Shown here piece after piece: positions 1-5,066 of a stretch of 5,465 nt of DNA. A model generated the notes under the pieces. The model made no database searches and was not told the DNA's origin. It saw only the letters and a program-made list of their open reading frames with translations. The DNA is from Clostridia bacterium (GTDB lineage: Bacteria; Bacillota_A; Clostridia; TANB77; CAG-508). Position 1 is the stretch's first letter. Every line of letters starts with the position of its first letter. The DNA lies in NCBI GenBank assembly GCA_022792975.1, contig JAAWCC010000042.1, positions 1 to 5,465 of the forward strand. The letters are read 5' to 3'. Position numbers and translations under genes: made by a program.

Positions 1-1
1 C

Positions 2-334
2 GGTAAAGTAAAAGTATTAATTACATACACAAAATCAAGTGAAGTAATAGCAATGTATAATGAAAACAATACTAGCACTCAAACCTCAGAAACAGACTCA
101 GAAGGAGGAACAAGAACAATTGAAGAAAAGGGAGTAAACAAAGAAGTGATCTTTACAGAAGAAAACGGAGCAAGTGTACCAGCAACACAAACAATAATAA
201 ATCCAAAAGTAGAAGGAGTAATAGTAACGGCAGAAGGAGCAAACGACGCAAGCACACGTGCAAATATAGTTTCCGCAGTAGAAGCAGTAACAGGAGTTCC
301 AACACATAAAGTTCAAGTATTCTCTATGAACTAA
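2..334 (+). CDS. spoIIIAG: Stage III sporulation protein AG, C-terminal part (5' end outside window)
   Basis: The reading frame is open from the left edge, so the first 110 or so visible residues are the C-terminal part of a longer protein; the internal ATG at 53 is not the true start. Seen: a GKVKVLITYTKS strand near the edge, a polar Ser/Thr/Glu-rich insertion (roughly visible residues 22-48), then the family-like end with VEGVIVTAEGA, a helix NIVSAVEAVTG and the terminal VPTHKVQVFSM. Known: SpoIIIAG is a mother-cell membrane protein with a ring-building fold related to secretion-system and flagellar ring proteins; it forms a large ring in the SpoIIIA-SpoIIQ channel that supports late forespore gene expression. 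The N-terminal membrane segment lies upstream of the window. The adjacent spoIIIAH supports the call. The operon promoter, expected under SigE far upstream, is not visible. Confidence 0.93.
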   Translation, partial: GKVKVLITYTKSSEVIAMYNENNTSTQTSETDSEGGTRTIEEKGVNKEVIFTEENGASVPATQTIINPKVEGVIVTAEGANDASTRANIVSAVEAVTGVPTHKVQVFSMN

Positions 335-339
335 AAGGA

Positions 340-366
340 AATTTTACTATCTTCATAGTAGTAATT
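340..366 (+). other. Small hairpin between spoIIIAG and spoIIIAH
   Basis: TACTAT at 345-350 pairs perfectly with ATAGTA at 355-360 around a CTTC loop. The outer AATT at 340-343 can pair with AATT at 363-366 across a small internal loop. It begins just after the spoIIIAG stop and ends about 19 bases before the spoIIIAH ribosome binding site. No T-tract follows, so it is not a terminator; it could affect mRNA processing or the relative expression of the two genes. AT-rich and small, so chance is possible. Confidence 0.35.
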
Positions 367-398
367 CCAATAATATAAAAAAGCAAGGAGATAAGCAA

Positions 399-1073
399 AT
401 GAAAATTTTGAAAAAAAATCAATTAGCAATTTTAGTAGTCAGTTTGATGCTAATAACAGCAGGTTACCTAAGTTATGGAAGCAGCTATAATAACCAAACC
501 ATGGATATGTCAGCAAAACCAGATGAGGGTACAGGAATTAATCTAGCAGCTTTAGGAGACGCAGCATTGGTAAATACAAATGTAACAGAAGAAAACAAGC
601 AGGATGGAGAAAAGAAGCAGGCTTCAAATGACCAAGAACAAAAAAAGGAGCAAGCACAAACTCAAACGCCAACACCAACAAAGACTCCAGAAGCAAAACA
701 AACAAATACAAATGTAAGCAAATCAAATGATGAATATTTTACCACCTCAAAACTAGAAAGAAATGTAATGTATTCACAAATGACAACAAGATACCAAGAG
801 ATACTATCAAATAGCACTGGTGCATCAGACCAAAAATCAATAGCCCAGGAAGAAATAAACAAAATAAACGATTTACAAAACGCAATAATGATAGCAGAGA
901 ACCTTCTGACTTCAAAAGGCTTTACGAAAAACATAATATTCGTAAATGGAGAGAGCATAAGCATAATAATAGGAAAAGAAAAGCTAGAACAAGATGAAGT
1001 AGCTCAAATCCAAAATATAGTCTCAAGAGAGTTAAAGGCTAATGTAGAAAATATACATATATCAATGAAATAG
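399..1073 (+). CDS. spoIIIAH: Stage III sporulation protein AH
   Basis: A 224-aa protein starting at ATG 399, preceded by AAGGAG at 385-390 with an 8-base gap. Seen: a short basic N-terminus (MKILKKNQ), one membrane segment at about residues 8-27, a low-complexity Gln/Lys/Glu/Thr/Pro linker at about 60-110, and a C-terminal domain (about 115-224). That domain carries an ERNVMYSQMTTRYQEIL helix, EEINKINDLQNAIMIAENLL, the strand NIIFVNGESISIII and a final helix-strand ending ENIHISMK. This order matches SpoIIIAH, a YscJ/FliF-like ring protein made in the mother cell. In Bacillus its C-terminal domain crosses the intermembrane space to bind forespore SpoIIQ. It lies 64 bases after spoIIIAG and is surely cotranscribed with it as the last operon gene. 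The linker is variable in this family, so its length is not alarming. Confidence 0.94.
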   Translation: MKILKKNQLAILVVSLMLITAGYLSYGSSYNNQTMDMSAKPDEGTGINLAALGDAALVNTNVTEENKQDGEKKQASNDQEQKKEQAQTQTPTPTKTPEAKQTNTNVSKSNDEYFTTSKLERNVMYSQMTTRYQEILSNSTGASDQKSIAQEEINKINDLQNAIMIAENLLTSKGFTKNIIFVNGESISIIIGKEKLEQDEVAQIQNIVSRELKANVENIHISMK

Positions 1074-1109
1074 CAAGAAGGTGTAAACAAACATATAAGC
1101 AGAAGATAA

Positions 1110-1163
1110 AAAGCCTCTCCCTTAAGAAATATCACAAAGGATATCTCTAAAGGGAGAGGCTTT
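1110..1163. terminator. Hairpin terminator shared by converging spoIIIAH and orphan gene
   Basis: AAAGCCTCTCCCTT (1110-1123) pairs with AAGGGAGAGGCTTT (1150-1163), 14 bp. The stem continues inside with A1125-T1148, G-C and A-T pairs, a mismatch, then ATATC (1129-1133) with GATAT (1140-1144), closing on a 6-base ACAAAG loop. On the minus strand the arm runs straight into TTTTT (1112-1108), a good intrinsic terminator for the gene at 1219-1887. On the plus strand the T-run is only TTT, so termination after spoIIIAH is likely but weaker. Confidence 0.85.
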
Positions 1164-1218
1164 AATGCATTGAATCTACTTATTATTAAGTTGTATTCAG
1201 AGTTAAAAATTCTAACAA

Positions 1219-1887
1219 TTATAAGGGAAGACTAGGAAGTTTGAAATTTAAAGGGCTCCCATCCTCTATATCCTGCATGGAAATAAGAATATCCCTCGAA
1301 AGCGCAATCAAAGGTCGAAAAGAGAGCCTCCAACCAGTATCATTGGAAAATGGGAGATTGTGCAATTTGCCAGAAATAACTGCCTTATATCCGAATTCAT
1401 TGTTAAAGTTGCCTAAGTGAACTTCGCGGTAACTAAACTTAATGGAGGTCCAAAAGGCAGTAGGCAATTTTTTCAAATGCGTTGGCATAGCTTCCATAAG
1501 GTTAATGTTTGTCTCAAGCCATTCACATCCGATAGCACGTAAATGAGTATTTCCGTGGCATTGGGCGTAAATTCGCAATACTTCAGCCATATATTTGGGG
1601 AAATCCATGCGATCAAAAATCCTAGATGATGGAGATACCATATCAGTAGTCAAATAGATTCTCCCGCGAAATTCTCCGATAGGATAGTATCCAAAGGCTT
1701 CCTCCTGACATAAAATTTCCTTTAGAATTTTTTTATCTCTGCTTTCTAATGAACTTGAGTTCAAAATTTCAAGAGAATCGGTGCTGGGATGATACGCAGC
1801 CTTGAGTTCATGTGGATTTTTTACGCCAAGGTTTTCAGGACACTCGAGTAAAGCTGCATAGCTAACCCATTTTTTCGTATTAAGCAT
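1219..1887 (-). CDS. Unrecognised 222-aa protein (orphan)
   Basis: I do not recognise this protein. The start ATG at 1887 is well supported: AAAGGAG (complement of 1894-1900) lies 6 bases upstream. The protein looks soluble and globular: no signal peptide, no clear membrane segment, no repeats. Visible features include mixed charged and aromatic residues, three cysteines (the LLECPEN, ILCQEEAF and AQCHGNTHLRAIGCEW regions give four in fact, at about 16, 59, 109 and 119), a CHGNTH segment, and a Pro/Leu-rich end (KLPSLPL). CHGNTH has closely spaced Cys and His residues but I cannot assign a metal site or catalytic role. The gene is monocistronic, convergent with spoIIIAH and ends at their shared hairpin. 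A sampled line is about 40% GC, higher than the neighbouring IS. The strong promoter and ribosome binding site argue for a real, well-expressed gene. Confidence 0.8.
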   Translation of the reverse strand: MLNTKKWVSYAALLECPENLGVKNPHELKAAYHPSTDSLEILNSSSLESRDKKILKEILCQEEAFGYYPIGEFRGRIYLTTDMVSPSSRIFDRMDFPKYMAEVLRIYAQCHGNTHLRAIGCEWLETNINLMEAMPTHLKKLPTAFWTSIKFSYREVHLGNFNNEFGYKAVISGKLHNLPFSNDTGWRLSFRPLIALSRDILISMQDIEDGSPLNFKLPSLPL

Positions 1888-1983
1888 GTTAGTCTCCTTT
1901 AAAAGTGATAAAAGCAGTAAATTAAGCTAAAATATCTCCTCACCTTCGTATTAGAATTATAAAACCTCACTTTCTTGTTTTTT

Positions 1984-2009
1984 GCAAATATTGCTTCAAC
2001 AAAATTTGT
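1984..2009. promoter_or_regulatory. Two small dyads in the leader of the 222-aa gene
   Basis: Just downstream of the predicted transcription start lie ACAAA-A-TTTGT (1999-2009) and GCAA-ATA-TTGC (1984-1994). Dyads in this position could be repressor operators acting on the very strong promoter at 2028-2056. They are short and in AT-rich DNA, so this is a weak inference; no riboswitch or T-box structure was recognised in the leader. Confidence 0.25.
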
Positions 2010-2027
2010 GCCTTTTAAAACAGTTCA

Positions 2028-2056
2028 ATTATAACAAAAATTATGTAAAATGTCAA
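2028..2056 (-). promoter_or_regulatory. Exact-consensus SigA promoter for the 222-aa gene
   Basis: On the minus strand: TTGACA (2056-2051), a 17-base spacer, TATAAT (2033-2028), with TG one base before the -10 (extended -10). Every consensus position matches. Transcription should start near 2021, giving a leader of about 130 bases before ATG 1887. A second TATAAT at 1961-1956 lacks a suitable -35. Confidence 0.85.
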
Positions 2057-2118
2057 TTTAAACTAATGCATATTAATTTATCCTTAATTTTAATATTAAA
2101 ATCCATTTTTAATTGGAG

Positions 2119-2147
2119 TTGAGTTTAGTTTTATACAAAAATATGAT
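2119..2147 (+). promoter_or_regulatory. Likely promoter of the IS30 transposase
   Basis: TTGAGT (2119-2124), 17-base spacer, TATGAT (2142-2147), predicted start about 2154. The short leader contains the left arm of the inverted repeat and a GGAGG site (2183-2187). This promoter is outside the 2161/3495 inverted repeat, which bears on where the element ends. Confidence 0.55.
2121..2140 (+). repeat. Left copy of imperfect direct repeat flanking the transposase gene
   Basis: GAGTTTAGTTTTATACAAAA matches 3518-3537 at 17 of 20 positions in the same orientation. Too long for the 2-4 bp target duplications typical of IS30 elements. It may be part of an element end or a chance match in AT-rich DNA; it also overlaps the transposase promoter spacer. 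Confidence 0.35.
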
Positions 2148-2160
2148 AAAATATAAGTGA

Positions 2161-2176
2161 GATACTGTGTTTGGAG
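2161..2176 (+). repeat. Left arm of inverted repeat around the transposase gene
   Basis: GATACTGTGTTTGGAG matches the reverse complement of 3495-3510 (GATACTGTATTCGGAG) at 14 of 16 positions. Both differences would be G-U pairs in a plus-strand transcript, so the mRNA could form 16 continuous pairs between its 5' leader and 3' end. The arm ends 6 bases before the GGAGG ribosome binding site. Confidence 0.5.
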
Positions 2177-2193
2177 AGTTTCGGAGGTATCAT

Positions 2194-3477
2194 ATGAGTG
2201 AAAATAAACATTTAACTTTGGATGAAAGAAACTTTATTGAACAGGAACTATCTAAAAACACTACATTTAGAGACATCGCAAAAACTTTAGGAAAAGACCC
2301 TACTACAATTTCTAAAGAAGTAAAAAAACATAGGATAAGAAAAGAAGGTCAAGCAATTCATGTTGGATTTAATCATTGTGCTAGAAAATACAATTGTCAC
2401 AGAAAAAATATTTGTAATAACACTTGTAACAAAGAATGTAGGCATTGCATTCATTGTTACAAAGTATGTTCTGATTTTGAAGATGGTATTTGTCTTAGAT
2501 TAAAAAGAGCTCCTTTTGTTTGTAATGGATGTACTGAAAAATATGGTTGTAAACTTACTAAATATTATTACAGAGCTTTACCTTCTTTCAATAAATACAA
2601 AAGTACATTATCAGAATCCAGACAAGGTATTAATATGACTGACCTAGAATTGTCTAATTTAGATAAAATTGTATCTCCTCTTGTGAAAAAAGGACAATCA
2701 ATATCTCACATTTATCAAACTCATGATTTTCCTTGCACTAGGTCAACCTTATACAACTATTTGTCTAAAAATTGTTTTTCGGTTGGTCCTATTGATTTAC
2801 CTAGAAAAGTTAGAATGAAGAAACGTAAACAGAGAAAAACAGAAACTAGAGATACTCAAGCTAGAACAAATCGTACTTATGAGGATTTTCAAAAATACAT
2901 GGAATTACATCCTGAACTACCTATTATTGAAATGGATACTGTTGAAGGTAAAAAAGGTGGAAAAGTATTACTTACTTTATTATTTAGAAATTCAAGACTA
3001 ATGCTTGCTTTTCTATTACCTCAAAAGACACAAAATGAAGTTTTAAATATATTTAATATACTTGAACATAAACTTGGTAATGAGCTATTTGAAAAGACAT
3101 TTCCTATTATTTTAACTGATAATGGTACAGAATTTGGCAATCCTTCAGCTTTAGAATTTAACAGCGAAGGTGTTTCCAGAACTAGAATATTTTACTGCAA
3201 CCCTAGAGCTTCATATCAAAAAGGAATGATTGAGAAAAACCATGAGTTCATTAGATATGTTTTGCCAAAAGGCACCTCTTTTGATGAGCTTCTACAAACA
3301 GATATTGACAGAATCATAAATCACATCAACAGTTTGGCTAGAGCTAGCATTAACTGGACAACACCTTATGATTTAGCAAAGTTATTTTTAGGTAAAGATG
3401 TTTTAAAAAAGTTGAATCTCTCTAAAATTCCAAACGATGAGATTCAACTCAACAAACACTTACTAAAGAAAAACTAA
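2194..3477 (+). CDS. IS30-family transposase
   Basis: A 427-aa DDE transposase. ATG 2194 is chosen because GGAGG (2183-2187) sits 6 bases before it; the in-frame GTG at 2167 lies upstream of that site. Domains: an N-terminal helix-turn-helix at about residues 7-45 (LTLDERNFIEQEL, then FRDIAKTLGKDPTTISKEV), as in IS30 proteins that bind element ends. A Cys-rich block at about 62-119 has 12 Cys in 58 residues, probably zinc-binding. A basic stretch lies near 204-215. The catalytic core is at about 243-360, with D248 (IIEMDTVEG), D309 (ILTDNGTEFG) and E347 (QKGMIEKNHEFIRY), followed by LPKGTSFDEL. All three acidic residues are present and the frame is unbroken, so the enzyme is probably active. 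It is longer than the roughly 380-aa classical IS30 enzyme, largely through the Cys-rich block. Cut-and-paste or circle-type transposition is known for the family; host benefit is not implied. Confidence 0.95.
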   Translation: MSENKHLTLDERNFIEQELSKNTTFRDIAKTLGKDPTTISKEVKKHRIRKEGQAIHVGFNHCARKYNCHRKNICNNTCNKECRHCIHCYKVCSDFEDGICLRLKRAPFVCNGCTEKYGCKLTKYYYRALPSFNKYKSTLSESRQGINMTDLELSNLDKIVSPLVKKGQSISHIYQTHDFPCTRSTLYNYLSKNCFSVGPIDLPRKVRMKKRKQRKTETRDTQARTNRTYEDFQKYMELHPELPIIEMDTVEGKKGGKVLLTLLFRNSRLMLAFLLPQKTQNEVLNIFNILEHKLGNELFEKTFPIILTDNGTEFGNPSALEFNSEGVSRTRIFYCNPRASYQKGMIEKNHEFIRYVLPKGTSFDELLQTDIDRIINHINSLARASINWTTPYDLAKLFLGKDVLKKLNLSKIPNDEIQLNKHLLKKN

Positions 3478-3494
3478 AAGCAAGTTTTAAATTA

Positions 3495-3510
3495 CTCCGA
3501 ATACAGTATC
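3495..3510 (-). repeat. Right arm of inverted repeat around the transposase gene
   Basis: CTCCGAATACAGTATC, 17 bases after the transposase stop, pairs with 2161-2176 (14 of 16 identical after reverse complementing, the other two wobble-compatible). No further match extends inward or outward, which is short for an IS30 terminal repeat. Confidence 0.5.
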
Positions 3511-3517
3511 AATAACT

Positions 3518-3537
3518 GAATTTAGTATTATACACAA
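3518..3537 (+). repeat. Right copy of imperfect direct repeat flanking the transposase gene
   Basis: GAATTTAGTATTATACACAA, 17 of 20 identical to 2121-2140. It starts 7 bases after the right inverted-repeat arm, whereas the left copy ends 20 bases before the left arm, and it overlaps the hairpin at 3531-3575. Confidence 0.35.
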
Positions 3538-3575
3538 GTGGAATTTACTCTAATACAAAAAATTCCAGTTGTGTG
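3531..3575. repeat. Strong hairpin downstream of the transposase
   Basis: ACACAA-G-TGGAATTT (3532-3546) pairs with AAATTCCA-G-TTGTGT (3560-3574): 8 plus 7 bp separated by one G-G mismatch, around a 13-base loop. It is not followed by a T-run on either strand, so it is a poor intrinsic terminator. It could be a stalling or mRNA-stabilising structure, or two opposed copies of a short repeat; a third copy is at 3700-3713. Confidence 0.6.
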
Positions 3576-3699
3576 TTTGCCTTACAATTTCTCTTTAATT
3601 TATTTTAATTATATCATATTTTTTATGATTTTACTATATTAAAATGTGAGAAAATCCTTGAAAACTTGAATTTTCTTTCATACTTTTAATTTTTTTACA

Positions 3700-3713
3700 A
3701 AGTGGAATTTACT
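3700..3713 (+). repeat. Third copy of the TGGAATTT repeat
   Basis: AAGTGGAATTTACT is identical to 3536-3549 (14 of 14), 164 bases further on in the same orientation. The surrounding bases diverge. It may be an IS end or a binding site, possibly the remnant of an earlier insertion. Confidence 0.5.
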
Positions 3714-3752
3714 TCTTTAATTAACCATTTTCTTATTTATATGTACGCTAGC

Positions 3753-3781
3753 TTGCTTTTCTCAATTGTTTATGATATAAT
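3753..3781 (+). promoter_or_regulatory. SigA-type promoter of the lipoprotein gene
   Basis: TTGCTT (3753-3758), 17-base spacer, TATAAT (3776-3781). The -10 is a perfect match and the -35 keeps the TTG. The predicted start is near 3788, giving a leader of about 28 bases before ATG 3816. Confidence 0.7.
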
Positions 3782-3815
3782 GTATACATAAACTTATATG
3801 GAAGGAGGTCTTTTC

Positions 3816-4130
3816 ATGAAGCGGTTTTTCTTACTTATGCTAGTTCTACTTATGCTTATAGTCATATGCTCCTGCGGTCAGAAAAGAGAATATACTGAAG
3901 AGCAGCAAAAAATAATTACTGCTCTGTATAATCACAAAACTGCAGGAGAAAATATGCAGAAGCACTATAATGGGCTAGATGAGGAAAACCAGAAGCTTAT
4001 GCTTGGAGTGACTAAGGCACTCTATCAAGCAAATGCGAGAGAGTATGCCTCGGCAATTTCTCTGCTGCAAATGACAAGTGTTGTTTTGCCAGAAGATTTG
4101 CCTGATACTCTCCCAGATTTTCAAGAGTAG
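3816..4130 (+). CDS. Small predicted lipoprotein of unknown function
   Basis: A 104-aa protein. ATG 3816 is preferred over the in-frame ATG 3798 because AAGGAGG (3802-3808) lies 7 bases before it and inside the longer version. Seen: MKRFF basic start, a Leu/Met/Val-rich hydrophobic core at 4-17, and a lipobox ICSC ending at Cys20, so it should be cleaved and lipid-anchored outside the cytoplasmic membrane. The mature part is about 85 residues, helical and polar (EEQQKIITALYNH, LDEENQKLMLGVTKALYQANAREYASAISLLQM), with an acidic Pro-rich tail (PEDLPDTLPDFQE). I recognise no family. It has its own promoter and terminator, so it is transcribed alone. One sampled line is about 47% GC, the highest in the window and unlike its minus-strand neighbours, which suggests a different origin or stronger codon selection. 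Confidence 0.8.
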   Translation: MKRFFLLMLVLLMLIVICSCGQKREYTEEQQKIITALYNHKTAGENMQKHYNGLDEENQKLMLGVTKALYQANAREYASAISLLQMTSVVLPEDLPDTLPDFQE

Positions 4131-4143
4131 TGGAAGACCAAAC

Positions 4144-4179
4144 AAATGGGGGCACAGTTTACAGCTGCTGCCCCCGTTT
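4144..4179. terminator. Intrinsic terminator between lipoprotein gene and minus-strand operon
   Basis: GGGGGCA (4148-4154) pairs with TGCCCCC (4169-4175) around a 14-base loop, and AAAT (4144-4147) extends the stem with GTTT (4176-4179). It lies 13 bases after the lipoprotein stop and is followed by TTTATTATATTT. The minus-strand side reads into ATTTGTTTGG, so it may also stop transcripts from the gene ending at 4234. Confidence 0.88.
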
Positions 4180-4233
4180 ATTATATTTATATAATTATAT
4201 TATATATTAATTCGAAGCTAAAATTATGTACAT

Positions 4234-5041
4234 TTAATCTATTATCATATTGGCTGTTATAATCGTATTTAGTGTAGCTTCTGGTTTACATATATATACA
4301 TCTCTATTTATATCTTCTCCAGCTAATATTCTATTTAATTTTATTATTGTATATAAATCATAATGATATTCCTTGCTTCCTCCATCTTTATATACAACTG
4401 GCTCTATAATGTCTTTATCTGCCTTATCTAAAATATCCTCTATGGTTATTTTATCCTCTTCTAATGCCTGTTTTAGGGAGGTTTCTTCTCCAGCTATTAC
4501 TATATTTACATTCACATCATAACCATATATACTATAACCATATTTGTCATTTTCATTTTTGTCTATTATTCTAACTACATTACTTGCTGATTCTGATTTT
4601 GGAAATTTATCATAAATTTTTATTTTAAATTCTTCAGCTTCTTTTGCCTCAAAGACCATCCATTTTTCATCAATTAATATTTCTATTTGATTTTTATCTC
4701 CATATTGATAATTATATTCTCCCTTAAAATTTGCTTGATTATTTTCTTTTGGTATTTCATTTTCAGGTATATTAGATACTATTTTCCCATCCATTACTCC
4801 GGCAACGAAATTTATGCTCGCTTTCTTTTTCTAAATCATAATATAATTTATTATCTACTTTTACAATTCTTCCTAAATTCTCGTTATTATTTTCTCCATT
4901 TGCATTTTGCTTACCTTCGTTATCACTTATATTTGCCGAAACATTTTGCTTCTGAACTGTCTTAGTCAAAAATAAAACTCCACACATAATAATCAATATA
5001 AAAATTAGAATTCCTATTAGTATTTTTTCGTTTTTCTTCAT
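4234..5041 (-). pseudogene. Membrane-anchored hypothetical protein, split by a one-base frameshift
   Basis: Two overlapping frames join into one 268-aa protein if one C of the minus-strand CCGG at 4802-4799 is removed. The first frame then reads ...EHKFRC and continues as GVMDGKIVSNIPENEIP. ATG 5041 is the likely start, with AGGTGG (5052-5047) 5 bases upstream; an in-frame GTG at 5050 overlaps that site. Residues 7-28 of the joined product form a membrane segment (ILIGILIFILIIMCGVLFL), followed by an Asn/Glu-rich spacer and an extracellular domain. The stretch NKLYYDLEKES, RCGVMDGKI, EIPKENNQ and DEKWMVFEA resembles, from memory, an uncharacterised protein family common in Clostridia, which also has the RCGVMDG segment unbroken. 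The C-terminal 100 residues (SLKQALEEDKITIEDIL to the end) have no domain I recognise. Possible explanations are a sequencing error, a true pseudogene or +1 recoding at the rare CGG codon. Without the repair, the first frame stops 9 codons later. Confidence 0.72.
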
Positions 5042-5066
5042 TTTTACCACCTATTTAACCTTTCTA

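Larger units (their letters stand above)
2161..3510 (+). mobile_element. IS30-family insertion sequence (ends unresolved)
   Basis: The interval given is the smallest block bounded by an inverted repeat (2161-2176 and 3495-3510) around a complete IS30-family transposase. The true element may be larger, because the likely transposase promoter (2119-2147) and further repeats (2121-2140/3518-3537; weaker inverted matches 2137-2152/3608-3623 and about 2081-2110/3698-3727) lie outside. IS30 elements usually carry one gene and short imperfect terminal inverted repeats. I found no matching 2-4 bp target duplication. The gene is intact, so the copy may still be mobile. Confidence 0.6.
3478..3815. other. 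AT-rich intergenic region after the transposase gene
   Basis: No gene was found here on either strand. It holds the right inverted-repeat arm (3495-3510), the right direct-repeat copy (3518-3537), a strong hairpin (3531-3575), a further copy of the hairpin arm (3700-3713), a weak stem AGAAAAT/ATTTTCT (3649-3655/3670-3676), and the lipoprotein promoter (3753-3781). The right end of the IS must lie somewhere in it. The stretch 3576-3690 otherwise shows only AT-rich low-complexity sequence. Confidence 0.7.

Noticed and set aside
98..964. Minus-strand open frames of 62-100 codons opposite spoIIIAG and spoIIIAH
   Set aside because: They lie antisense to confidently recognised genes, have low-complexity Cys/Phe/Tyr/Leu-rich translations and show no ribosome binding sites.
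2167..2193. GTG at 2167 as transposase start
   Set aside because: It lies upstream of the GGAGG at 2183-2187 and the added residues (FGEFRRYH) merely translate that site; ATG 2194 has ideal spacing.
2137..3623. 15/16 inverted match between 2137-2152 and 3608-3623 as IS terminal repeats
   Set aside because: Almost wholly A and T and overlapping the -10 region of the transposase promoter; such matches are expected by chance in DNA this AT-rich.
1916..3713. AGTAAATTAAGCT (1916-1928) as the partner of the 3700-3713 repeat, giving a 1.8-kb element
   Set aside because: Only 10 of 13 positions match and it would place the orphan gene's promoter inside the IS; not enough to accept.
3798..3815. ATG 3798 as lipoprotein start
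   Set aside because: The AAGGAGG site would lie inside the coding sequence; the start at 3816 gives ideal spacing and a standard MKRFF signal peptide.
4792..4804. Programmed -1 frameshift at AAATTTC just before the break
   Set aside because: The heptamer is not in the required phase (codons are AAA TTT), and the shift needed to restore the protein is +1, not -1.
4687..4965. Plus-strand 92-codon open frame
   Set aside because: Antisense to the frameshifted membrane protein; its Ile/Tyr/Phe-rich translation is typical of reading AT-rich coding DNA backwards.
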